Of a DNA stretch of 9,545 nucleotides, positions 1 through 7,447 are shown piece after piece. Location of the stretch: assembly GCA_029266015.1 (NCBI GenBank), contig JAJUFK010000080.1, positions 1-9,545 of the forward strand. The letters run 5' to 3'. Made by a program: the position numbers and the translations under genes. Each line of letters opens with the position of its first letter. Positions within the stretch are counted from its first letter, which is position 1. The notes beneath the pieces are model-generated. The model was given only the letters and a program-made list of their open reading frames with translations, made no database searches and was not told the origin of the DNA. This stretch comes from Bacteroidota bacterium (GTDB lineage: Bacteria > Bacteroidota > Bacteroidia > Bacteroidales > UBA1715).

Positions 1-793
1 ACAAAATCAAAGTTTTTTGTATGTATATAATACTAAAACGAAAAAATATTTTGCCTCACAAACAACTCATGTAATGTACGATATTTTTATAGAAGACACG
101 GTTCTATGGGCATGCGGCGACAGTATGAGTATAATCAAAAGTTATGACAAAGGGGTAACATGGAATATATATAATAATTTCAACTACTTTTGGGACGCAG
201 ATAAATCAAACTTCAGAAAACTTGCAATTCATAATAATACCCCTATATATGCTATTGGTAAAAAAGATATGCTTCAAGGAAATATGTATATTACAAACAA
301 TAGTGTAACATATCCGTTTAAAAGTATCCAAATGCAAACAGGAATCAATGATATGGCAATTATTGACAGTTCGCAGGTATATGTTGCAGCATATGGTTCA
401 ATTATTCACTTCACAAATAATGGTAAAAATAAACGATTTGAACAGATAGGTGGCCATAATTTTACAAGTATCACATATTCAGGTAACAAAAATATTATAA
501 GTACCACGTTTGATGGCAGTATATTTACCTGTGAATTAACTGATTCCGTATGGAAGAAAGTTTTGAATACATCAATTGAATTTAAACACATAGCCTCTGA
601 TTCTTATGGAAATGCTATAGCTATAGGAAATAGTAATACTATATACATTAGCAATGACTATGGCAATCATTGGCATATAGAAAAATATGCTTTTGGTAAA
701 GATGTTACTTGCCTTACCTATGCAAGCAATTTATTTTATATAGGCTGCAAATCAGGTGAAATTCATACCATTACACGTTCACAAATAGAATAA
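1..793 (+). CDS. Asp-box (BNR/sialidase-like) beta-propeller protein, 5' partial
   Basis: The reading frame is open to the left edge of the window (codons from base 2 read QNQSFLYVYN...), so the N-terminus lies outside and the TTG at 17 is probably not the start. Counting from codon 17 the visible part is about 258 residues. Two Asp-boxes of the form S-x-D-x-G-x-x-W are visible: SYDKGVTW (bases 140-163) and SNDYGNHW (bases 650-673). A degenerate copy, HFTNNGKNKRF, lies between them. Each is preceded by beta-rich segments, as in the blades of sialidase-like and YCF48-like propellers. The repeats mark a fold, not an enzyme: no sialidase arginine triad can be claimed. Such Bacteroidota proteins are often exported, but any signal peptide would be outside the window. 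The stop codon lies 2 bases before mltG, so the two are probably co-transcribed. Specific function is not recognised. Confidence 0.7.
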   Translation, partial: QNQSFLYVYNTKTKKYFASQTTHVMYDIFIEDTVLWACGDSMSIIKSYDKGVTWNIYNNFNYFWDADKSNFRKLAIHNNTPIYAIGKKDMLQGNMYITNNSVTYPFKSIQMQTGINDMAIIDSSQVYVAAYGSIIHFTNNGKNKRFEQIGGHNFTSITYSGNKNIISTTFDGSIFTCELTDSVWKKVLNTSIEFKHIASDSYGNAIAIGNSNTIYISNDYGNHWHIEKYAFGKDVTCLTYASNLFYIGCKSGEIHTITRSQIE

Positions 794-795
794 CA

Positions 796-1845
796 ATGAC
801 AAAAAAAAATACAAAAACTAAAGGACTACGAATTATTGGAATCTTTTTAGGTGTTTTGCTTGTATCAGGTTCTTGGATTATTTATTCATTTTTCTTCAAA
901 CCATCAGTATATTTTACTAACGGTTCTGATTCATATTTATTTGCAATTCCTACCGGTTCTAATATTTCGAATGTAATAGAAAAATTACAAAAAGAAACGC
1001 AATGGAATAGTACTACAGGTTTTATGATTCTTTCAAAAGTTTTAGATTTAGAAAATCATATATATCCAGGTTTATATAAACTTTCGGCTAATATGAACAA
1101 TAAAGATTTGGCATTATTGTTTCGTTCGGGCAAACGAGAAACTGTTGATGTAGTAATACGTTTTGGACGATATGCACAAGACATTGCACGTGCAATTGCT
1201 CCCAAATTAGAAGCCGATTATGATGAATTAACTGCTTTATTACAAAATAACAGCTTTTTAGATTCTTTAGGGTTTACAAAAGAAACTGCCATATGTTTAT
1301 TTTTACCCGATACTTATGAATTTAAATGGAATACAAATGCCATAGAATTTATACAACGAATGCATAAAGAATATAATACGTTTTGGAATAATGAACGTTT
1401 ACAAAAAGCTCAATCAATAGGATTTACGCCTCAACAAATTATGACTTTAGCCTCTATAATAAATCAAGAAACAAACAAAAATGACGAAAAACCTAAAATT
1501 GCCGGTGTTTACATAAATCGGTTAAAACAGAATATGCCACTCCAAGCAGACCCTACCGTAAAATATGCTGTAGGTGATTTTAGTTTAAAACGAATTTATC
1601 ATGGTCATTTACAAGTAAATTCTCCATATAATACCTATCGAAATATCGGGTTGCCTCCCGGTCCAATTTGTACCCCACAAAAATCAGATATAGAAGCTGT
1701 ATTGAATTACGAAAAACATTCTTATTTATTTTTCTGTGCACGACCAGATTATTCCGGATATCATAATTTTGCAAAAACATACAATGAACATTTACAATTT
1801 GCCGGAGCATACAGCAAATGGCTAAATCAAGAACAAATTCGATAA
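796..1845 (+). CDS. mltG: Endolytic murein transglycosylase MltG (YceG-like)
   Basis: MltG is an inner-membrane lytic transglycosylase that cuts nascent glycan strands inside the chain and so helps terminate peptidoglycan polymerisation. The 349-residue product has a short basic N-terminus, one membrane anchor at about residues 12-34, a LysM-like segment at about 45-115, and the YceG catalytic domain from about 165. Family landmarks are LFLPDTYEF (168-176), ASIINQET (219-226) with the expected catalytic Glu at 225, INRL (240-243), LQADPTVKYA (249-258), PYNTY (277-281) and GLPPGPI (285-291). Length is normal for the family. The ATG lies 2 bases after the upstream propeller gene's stop, which suggests translational coupling. 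The stop is only 3 bases from the convergent response-regulator stop. Identification is firm; the catalytic role is taken from the E. coli family member. Confidence 0.95.
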   Translation: MTKKNTKTKGLRIIGIFLGVLLVSGSWIIYSFFFKPSVYFTNGSDSYLFAIPTGSNISNVIEKLQKETQWNSTTGFMILSKVLDLENHIYPGLYKLSANMNNKDLALLFRSGKRETVDVVIRFGRYAQDIARAIAPKLEADYDELTALLQNNSFLDSLGFTKETAICLFLPDTYEFKWNTNAIEFIQRMHKEYNTFWNNERLQKAQSIGFTPQQIMTLASIINQETNKNDEKPKIAGVYINRLKQNMPLQADPTVKYAVGDFSLKRIYHGHLQVNSPYNTYRNIGLPPGPICTPQKSDIEAVLNYEKHSYLFFCARPDYSGYHNFAKTYNEHLQFAGAYSKWLNQEQIR

Positions 1846-1848
1846 TAC

Positions 1849-2214
1849 TTATTTTTGTTGTATTATCTCTATTTTTTTTGCAATGTCTTGTACAGTAAAA
1901 GGTTTTAAAACTATATCTTGTATTTGATACAATTCTTTAATTTGATTGTAATTGTGAGGATATGTTGCCGAAAGCAATAAAATTGGTGTATGTTTATTTG
2001 CATTTTGTGTATTTCTAATAGTTTCTATAGCCTTTAAACCATCAAGTACAGGCATTGAAACATCTACTATAAGTAAATCAAATAACTGCGAATTACATTG
2101 TTGTATTACATGTTGACCATTAGCAACAACAGTACAGTAATGCCCCATTTTTTGTAGGACTCTCTCTATTAGCATACTATTAAGTATTTCATCTTCAGCT
2201 ACCAATATATTCAT
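1849..2214 (-). CDS. Stand-alone response regulator receiver (CheY-like) protein
   Basis: This 121-residue protein is a single receiver domain with no output domain. The core positions are present: the acidic pair E7-D8 in ILVAEDE, the phosphoacceptor D51 in LLIVDVSMP, the switch Ser 82 in LLLSA, and K104 followed by P105 in LKPF. A functional, phosphorylatable receiver is therefore expected in the cytoplasm, working by protein-protein contact as CheY or Spo0F does. No histidine kinase is encoded in the window, so its phosphodonor is unknown. The N-terminal ILVAEDE-LNSML pattern resembles the receiver domains of hybrid histidine kinases. Its ATG overlaps the TGA stop of the HD gene (ATGA, bases 2211-2214), indicating translational coupling as the last gene of the - strand operon. 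The stop sits 3 bases from the convergent mltG stop. Confidence 0.9.
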   Translation of the reverse strand: MNILVAEDEILNSMLIERVLQKMGHYCTVVANGQHVIQQCNSQLFDLLIVDVSMPVLDGLKAIETIRNTQNANKHTPILLLSATYPHNYNQIKELYQIQDIVLKPFTVQDIAKKIEIIQQK

Positions 2215-2858
2215 ATCACATCAAAATTACCGTTCCATTCATGTAAAAATTGTGATACAAAAGTTTCCATATACTCATGTCGTTGCTTTGCAATACGCTT
2301 TGCTGCAGAAGTATTCATTTGAGAATATAATGTAAATAATTTTTCATAAAAATGATTAATTGTATGCCCTTGAGAATTTCTATATTCCGATTCGGTTTTA
2401 AATATTTCTGGTTCAATGGTTGGATTATACAATTCTCTATTTTTAAAACCTCCATAATGAAATGCTCGTGCAATTCCTATAGCTCCCATAGCATCAATTC
2501 GGTCGGCATCTTGTACTATTTGCAATTCTATACTAGGATTTTCAACAGTAGATAAACCGCCTTTAAATGAAATATTTGAAATTATATAAATAATAGTTTC
2601 ACATTCGTGTTTGCTAAACCCACATTGTAAAAGTATTGTATTTACAGAATCAATAGAATGTTCCAAAGAAGTAAACTTTTCATCCACCATATCATGTACC
2701 CACGCAGAGGCTTCTATGATTGAAATATTACCTCCTTCAATAGATGAAATATAACGAGCGTTTTGAACAACACGCATTGCGTGCCAATAATCGTGTCCAC
2801 GTTCGGCATTTACAAACGCTTGTTGTACAATAGATTCTAATAATTCTAAATTATACAT
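2211..2858 (-). CDS. HD-domain phosphohydrolase, YedJ-like
   Basis: This is a predicted cytoplasmic metal-dependent phosphohydrolase of the HD superfamily, closest by motif to E. coli YedJ. From the chosen ATG (215 residues) the metal-site motifs are H22-D23-x2-H26 in GHDYWHAMRV, H55-D56 in WVHDMVD, and QDADR (116-120) followed by IDAMGAIGIARAF, a strongly YedJ-like signature. A C-terminal HFYEKLFTL segment and a helical tail with RIAKQR also fit. The substrate is unknown; HD enzymes commonly act on nucleotides or other phosphate esters. Start choice: the ATG at 2858 shares its A with the last base of the PII-like gene's TAA stop (TAATG). An in-frame GTG at 2882 would add 8 residues (MEYRTNVL) and overlap the PII-like gene by 25 bases. 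The ATG is preferred because of the coupling and because no family motif lies in the extra residues. Confidence 0.88.
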   Translation of the reverse strand: MYNLELLESIVQQAFVNAERGHDYWHAMRVVQNARYISSIEGGNISIIEASAWVHDMVDEKFTSLEHSIDSVNTILLQCGFSKHECETIIYIISNISFKGGLSTVENPSIELQIVQDADRIDAMGAIGIARAFHYGGFKNRELYNPTIEPEIFKTESEYRNSQGHTINHFYEKLFTLYSQMNTSAAKRIAKQRHEYMETFVSQFLHEWNGNFDVI

Positions 2859-3151
2859 TAATACATTTGTTCTATATTCCACACAAAAGCACGAATACCT
2901 ACTTCTTTATTTATTTCATCTAATTTTTTTATACTGGCTAATAAATCAGCTACTTTACTATCGTCAACCATAGTTAAAGTTGCAGAATTATTTTCAGGCC
3001 ACGTATGAGTATTCATTCTCGGCTCACCTGTTTCAGAACCTCTTCCCTGCACATCAGCCCATCGTGTAAAACCTTTTATTTCTAATCTATCAAGTATATA
3101 CTCAACTCGTTCGGTGTGAGCTTGATTATATGTTATCATTACTGCTTTCAT
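2858..3151 (-). CDS. PII-like signalling protein (efflux-associated, divergent)
   Basis: This 97-residue protein has the PII-like ferredoxin-fold pattern: MKAVMITYNQ strand, helix with HTERVEYILDRL, KGF turn, QGRG-x3-G (35-42), strand NNSATLTMV (54-62), helix KVADLLASIKKL and the closing strand IRAFVWNIE. It resembles proteins annotated as P-II family nitrogen regulators in Bacteroidota. It is not a canonical GlnB/GlnK (about 112 residues). The T-loop region is short and carries NTHTW instead of the uridylylated Tyr segment. The usual TGxxGDGKIFV B-loop is replaced by DEINKEVGIRAFV, and the C-terminal RxR-containing part is absent. Nucleotide binding therefore cannot be assumed. Family knowledge: PII proteins are trimeric regulators of transporters and enzymes, and paralogues beside RND efflux genes have been described. 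Its position right after the pump permease and its TAATG junction with the HD gene suggest a pump-linked sensory role, which is inference. Confidence 0.82.
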   Translation of the reverse strand: MKAVMITYNQAHTERVEYILDRLEIKGFTRWADVQGRGSETGEPRMNTHTWPENNSATLTMVDDSKVADLLASIKKLDEINKEVGIRAFVWNIEQMY

Positions 3152-3177
3152 AATTTTTTAAATAATTTTAAGGTAAC

Positions 3178-3212
3178 CTAAGACACAATAGGAATAAACC
3201 ATTGTGTCTTAG
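3178..3212 (-). terminator. Intercistronic stem-loop, possible weak terminator or attenuator
   Basis: A perfect 12-bp inverted repeat (CTAAGACACAAT at 3178-3189 and its complement at 3201-3212) encloses an 11-base loop. It begins 16 bases after the RND permease stop and ends 26 bases before the ATG of the PII-like gene. Four of the twelve pairs are G-C. Neither flank has a clean T-run: on the - strand the stem is followed by GTTACCTTAAAATT. It could therefore be a partial terminator, a transcript-stabilising 3' hairpin that sets pump and PII-like expression apart, or a protein-binding palindrome. No promoter box is visible between it and the PII-like gene, which favours a read-through operon. 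Confidence 0.55.
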
Positions 3213-3228
3213 TATGAATATTTTAATA

Positions 3229-6200
3229 TTAATTATCAAGGAAATGAAATTGTTTTTCCAATTGTTTTTTCTTATTCATTTCACCTTTACGAGCCATTAA
3301 ATTGTAGCCAACCGGCACAATTATAAGAGTAATAATAGTAGAAAATATTAATCCACCAATTACTGCAATACCCATAGGACTCCAAATTTCAGAACCTTCA
3401 CCTTTACTCAATGCCATAGGAACCATACCAAGCACAGTTGTGGCGGCTGTCATAAGTACCGGACGTAAACGACTGCGGCCTGACAATGAAATTGCTTCAT
3501 TTAATTCATAGCCCCGTTCTCTCATCAAATTAATATAATCTATAAGAACAATTGCATTTTTTACAACAATACCTATAAGCATTATAGCACCTAAAGCTGC
3601 TATTACACTAAATGTTTTACCGCTAATAAATAATGCTATAAATACACCTGAAAATGCAAATGGTATAGAAAACATGATAATTAACGGCATTTTAAGCGAT
3701 TCAAATTGAGCAGCCATTACTATATACACTAACAGTAACACCAAAATCATAAGTAACCCTAAATCGGCAAATGATTCTTGCATATCTTCAAAACTACCAC
3801 CCATATTCACTAAAATTTCTGATGGTTTTTCAATTGAATCCAATTGCTTTTGTATTCGCTTAGATAAATCACCTAAAGACACATTATGTGGTGAAGCACT
3901 AACGGTTACTATACGTTCACGTCTTTTATGTTCAATATTTGGTGCAGCCCAATGTTCTTCTACTTTGCCAATTTCTTTCAATCGTATCATTTTTCCATAC
4001 ATATTTTTGATAGAAATATTTTCAATTTCAGTTATAGTATTTCTATCTTCTTCGGCAAATCGAACTACAACATCATATTCATCACCTTTTTCTCGATATT
4101 TAGTGCTGGTGTATCCTTGAATTCTGTTACGCAGAGCCATAGAAACCATAGCATTATTTAACCCATTCAAAGCCATTTTTTCTTGGTCGAGTACAACTTT
4201 TAATTCCGGTTTTTCTTTTTTGCGACTTATCTTAACATCACGTGCACCGGGTAAACTTTTAATACTATCGGCAATTTGACGAGCCAGAGCATCTGTTTTC
4301 GCAAAATCATACCCGTAAATTTCAACCGAAATAGCATTACCGCCACCAAAGCTCATACCGTCTTGCGTAGAAACCGAATACTTTTCAATTTCTGCAATTC
4401 CATCTAAATCTTTTCGTAATGCATCTGCTATTTCCCATACTGTTCTATTTCGTTCACTTGGTTGTGTCAAACGCATGCTAAAGTTAATCATGTGCGAGCC
4501 CGATTCACTAAATAAACTGGTAAAATCACCTTCAGAATCACTTCCCGAAGAACTAAAACGAACTTTTACTTCAGGATATTTAGTTTCAATAATTTCAGTA
4601 ATTTTTCGCGTAACTTCTACTGTTTTTTCTACTCGTGTACCTGTTTGTAATTCTACTGTAATATTTAATGTACTTTGATCGGTTTCGGGAATAAATTCTG
4701 AACCAACTTGAGAAACTAAAAAGATTGAAGCTACAAATATACCTATTGAACTAAACACTACTGTTTTTTTATGAGCCAATGCCCAACGAATCGATTTTTC
4801 ATAAAACGCATCGAGTGTATCAAGAAACCGTATCACAATATTGTCATAAGACCATTTGCGTTCAGTTAGTTTTTTTGGTTTTAAACGCAACATTTTAGAA
4901 CTTAACATTGGGGTAAGTGAAATAGCTGCTATAGTAGAAGTTACTACAGTAATTGTTACAATCCAACCAAGTTGTTTAAATAATACACCGGTCATACCTG
5001 TTACCATAGTTAATGGTAAGAATACAGCTACCACTGTAAGTGTAGTTACAATTACTGCCAGCCATACCTCATTGGTAGCATAAATTGCAGCTTCACGAGG
5101 ACTCGCACCTCTATCTATGTGTTTAGAAATATTTTCGAGTACAACTATGGCATCGTCTACCACCATACCTATTGCTATAGATAGAGCCGAAAGCGAAATG
5201 ATATTTATAGAATTACCCGATAGTTTAAGATATATAAATGCAACAATCAATGATATTGGAATAGTGAGAACTATTATAAACGTTGCTCTCCAACGTCCCA
5301 AAAAGAAAATTACCACTAACACAACAAACAAAAACGCCCACATTAATGTTTCTGTAAGGTTACTAATAGAATGATTAATAAATACAGAACTATCAAATAT
5401 TTGTATTAACTGAATGTCAGGAGGTAATGTTTTTTTTAGTTTTTCAATCTCAGCATTTACTTGTTTGGTAATTTTAACTGTATTAGCTCCTGATTGTTTC
5501 ATCACAAACAATCGAATACCATTTTCTCCATTAATTTTTTGATCTATTGTTCGTTTTTTAATAGTATCGCGAACATAAGCAACATCTTTTAGATAAATGC
5601 TTTTGCCCATATAACTACCAATTACAATGTTTTGAATTACACTACTTTCTTTAAATTCGCCTTCAACACGCAGAGAATAGTCCATGGCACCCATTTCTAA
5701 CTTTCCGAGAGGCATATTTATATTTTCGGCTTTCAAAACATTACCAATATCTTCTACAGTAAGATTGTATGCTTCAAGCTTTTGAGGATTCACTTCTATG
5801 GCTATTTCTCGCTTAGGAGTACCTTCTAAACCAATAGAACCAATGCCTTCAATACGATTAAGAGGATTTATAAGCTTTTCTTCTAAAATTTTATTTAATG
5901 CCGGATAACTTTCTTTTGCAGTTACAGCATAAAAAAGTATAGGCATCATGCTTGAGTTAAACTTAAAAATTGTAGGTTTTTTACAATCATCGGGTAAAGC
6001 TTCTTCAACAAAACTCAAAGAATTTCTAATATCATTTACAGCTTCATCTAAATTACTTTCCCATTCAAATTCGGCAAACACTACAGACATATTATCAATA
6101 GAACGAGAACTAATATTTTTGAGATTATCAACCGAGTTTAACGCGTCTTCTATTGGTTTGGTAACATTTGTTTCAATATCGGCAGCACTTGCACCCGGAT

Positions 6201-6351
6201 AGGTTGTCATGATAGAAATATACGGAGGCTCCATTTCCGGATACAAATCTATTGGCAAACTTGACAAAGAGTATAAGCCAAATACTATAACAGCCAAAAA
6301 TATCATTATGGTTGTTATAGGATTTTTTACTGAACTACTATATATGCTCAT
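3229..6351 (-). CDS. RND efflux transporter permease (HAE1/AcrB-type)
   Basis: This 1040-residue inner-membrane protein is the proton-driven pump subunit of a tripartite efflux system. Its length and layout match AcrB-type RND permeases: TM1 at about 11-31, a large periplasmic loop to about 335, a TM2-TM6 block to about 490, an amphipathic stretch and TM7 at about 530-550, a second periplasmic loop to about 860, and TM8-TM12 to about 1020. Landmarks are LPIDLYPEMEPP (32-43), YPGASA (51-56), the TM4 proton-relay pair D399-D400 in GMVVDDAIVVLENI, and the TM10 lysine K931 in GIVVKNAIVLID. The DD pair fits the hydrophobe/amphiphile class better than the heavy-metal class. The substrate cannot be read from sequence. 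The gene follows the adaptor by 18 bases. A charged, Gln/Lys-rich tail (about 1021-1040) is in the cytoplasm, where a regulator could reach it. Confidence 0.96.
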   Translation of the reverse strand: MSIYSSSVKNPITTIMIFLAVIVFGLYSLSSLPIDLYPEMEPPYISIMTTYPGASAADIETNVTKPIEDALNSVDNLKNISSRSIDNMSVVFAEFEWESNLDEAVNDIRNSLSFVEEALPDDCKKPTIFKFNSSMMPILFYAVTAKESYPALNKILEEKLINPLNRIEGIGSIGLEGTPKREIAIEVNPQKLEAYNLTVEDIGNVLKAENINMPLGKLEMGAMDYSLRVEGEFKESSVIQNIVIGSYMGKSIYLKDVAYVRDTIKKRTIDQKINGENGIRLFVMKQSGANTVKITKQVNAEIEKLKKTLPPDIQLIQIFDSSVFINHSISNLTETLMWAFLFVVLVVIFFLGRWRATFIIVLTIPISLIVAFIYLKLSGNSINIISLSALSIAIGMVVDDAIVVLENISKHIDRGASPREAAIYATNEVWLAVIVTTLTVVAVFLPLTMVTGMTGVLFKQLGWIVTITVVTSTIAAISLTPMLSSKMLRLKPKKLTERKWSYDNIVIRFLDTLDAFYEKSIRWALAHKKTVVFSSIGIFVASIFLVSQVGSEFIPETDQSTLNITVELQTGTRVEKTVEVTRKITEIIETKYPEVKVRFSSSGSDSEGDFTSLFSESGSHMINFSMRLTQPSERNRTVWEIADALRKDLDGIAEIEKYSVSTQDGMSFGGGNAISVEIYGYDFAKTDALARQIADSIKSLPGARDVKISRKKEKPELKVVLDQEKMALNGLNNAMVSMALRNRIQGYTSTKYREKGDEYDVVVRFAEEDRNTITEIENISIKNMYGKMIRLKEIGKVEEHWAAPNIEHKRRERIVTVSASPHNVSLGDLSKRIQKQLDSIEKPSEILVNMGGSFEDMQESFADLGLLMILVLLLVYIVMAAQFESLKMPLIIMFSIPFAFSGVFIALFISGKTFSVIAALGAIMLIGIVVKNAIVLIDYINLMRERGYELNEAISLSGRSRLRPVLMTAATTVLGMVPMALSKGEGSEIWSPMGIAVIGGLIFSTIITLIIVPVGYNLMARKGEMNKKKQLEKQFHFLDN

Positions 6352-6369
6352 ATTAGTATATTTTTAAAT

Positions 6370-7422
6370 TTATTGTATTTCAACAACTTGTTCATCAATT
6401 AAACCGGTATGTCCTGTATAAATAAGCTGCATTCCGGGTGTAATTTTATCGCTTCTAATTTCTATTTGATCGTTAAATCGAGTACCTAATTCAACGGTGA
6501 TACGCTGTGCTTTACCATTATTATAAATAAATACATATCGTTCATTTGTACCTTCTTGTTTTAGAATAGCGTTAGCAGGAACTACCATAGCTTTAGCTTT
6601 TCCAAAATCAAATGCTATACGAGCAAACATTCCCGGACGAAGAATTTCTTGCGGATTTGGAACTTTAATCTCAATTTTGAACGTTTTTGTTGATGCATCT
6701 ATAGTTGGATATATTGTTTCTACGACTCCTTCGAATTTTTTATCGGGATATATATCGGTTAGTAATTTTGTTTTCATTCCTTTTTTTACAATTGGGAAAA
6801 AGCGTTCACTAACACTTACCACAACTTTGAGTTCATTAACCTGCATTATTGTAAAAATTGCACCAACACCAACTGCAGCAGCCATTCCCGAATAATTTTC
6901 GCGTTCGTTAAAATATTTACCGGTAATTACGCCTGAAAATGGTGCTTTAAGAAACACATTATCTGATAATGTTTGCAAATTAGTTTGCAATACTTCATTT
7001 TGCAGTTTTACTTTATCATAGGTTTGCTGCGAAATATTGCCATATTTAATAAGAGAATCCATACGCTGTAAATCACGCTTAGCATCTTGATACTGAATAC
7101 GTAATTGATTATATTGTGTAGGATCCATTTGAGCCAACAGGGTGCCTTTAGAAACTTTGTCGCCTACGTTTACATATATTTTATGTATTTGTCCCGGTGC
7201 TGCAGGGCCTACATGAGCTTCTTGCCAAGCTTGAATTGTTGCCGGATATACCTCTTCTATAGCAACTTCTTGCAAAGTTATAGGCATAACTTTTACCGGT
7301 TTTGCTTTAACTTGCTCTGTACTATCTGTTTTTACTGTTTTATCTTCCTTTTTCTGTCCGCCGCACGATGCCATTATGCATACACACGTAAGAATTGCTG
7401 TAATGTTTACTACTGTTTTCAT
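6370..7422 (-). CDS. RND efflux periplasmic adaptor (membrane fusion protein), lipoprotein
   Basis: This adaptor links the RND permease to the TolC-like channel across the periplasm. The 350-residue product starts with a lipoprotein signal, MKTVVNITAI...CIMASC, with the likely lipidated Cys at 20 followed by a charged GGQKKEDK linker. Domains in order: first half of the lipoyl domain at about 71-100 (VGPAAPGQI...VGDKVSKGTLL), a short alpha-hairpin at about 101-150 (RIQYQDAKRDLQRMDSLI...), second lipoyl half at about 155-167 (LKAPFSGVIT), beta-barrel at about 196-275 (ending LRPGMFARIAF), and a membrane-proximal domain to the C-terminus (VVPANAIL...). Two further cysteines (13 and 15) lie inside the signal segment and are not expected in the mature protein. 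It lies 25 bases after the tolC-like gene and 18 before the permease gene, so all three are almost surely one transcript. Confidence 0.95.
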   Translation of the reverse strand: MKTVVNITAILTCVCIMASCGGQKKEDKTVKTDSTEQVKAKPVKVMPITLQEVAIEEVYPATIQAWQEAHVGPAAPGQIHKIYVNVGDKVSKGTLLAQMDPTQYNQLRIQYQDAKRDLQRMDSLIKYGNISQQTYDKVKLQNEVLQTNLQTLSDNVFLKAPFSGVITGKYFNERENYSGMAAAVGVGAIFTIMQVNELKVVVSVSERFFPIVKKGMKTKLLTDIYPDKKFEGVVETIYPTIDASTKTFKIEIKVPNPQEILRPGMFARIAFDFGKAKAMVVPANAILKQEGTNERYVFIYNNGKAQRITVELGTRFNDQIEIRSDKITPGMQLIYTGHTGLIDEQVVEIQ

Positions 7423-7447
7423 ATACGTTTATTTTTGTTAATATCAT

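Noticed and set aside
2859..2882. GTG start at 2882 for the HD-domain gene, giving 223 residues
   Set aside because: It overlaps the PII-like gene by 25 bases and adds only 8 residues outside the conserved domain. The ATG at 2858 forms a TAATG coupling junction. The GTG remains possible.
3171..3179. AGGTAAC word shared by the gaps before the PII-like gene and the tolC-like gene (8844-8850 on the other strand), as a common operator
   Set aside because: The word is only 7 bases, also occurs inside the propeller gene (481-487), and the flanking bases do not match.
3928..6202. Several open frames of 67-85 codons on the + strand within the permease gene
   Set aside because: They lie antisense to a strongly conserved gene, have no recognisable motifs and are explained as shadows of its codon pattern.
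3229..6351. Heavy-metal (CzcA/CusA-type) RND permease, suggested by the neighbouring PII-like gene
   Set aside because: TM4 carries the double Asp pair of hydrophobe-type pumps (GMVVDDAIVVLENI), and no metal-binding Met or His clusters were seen.
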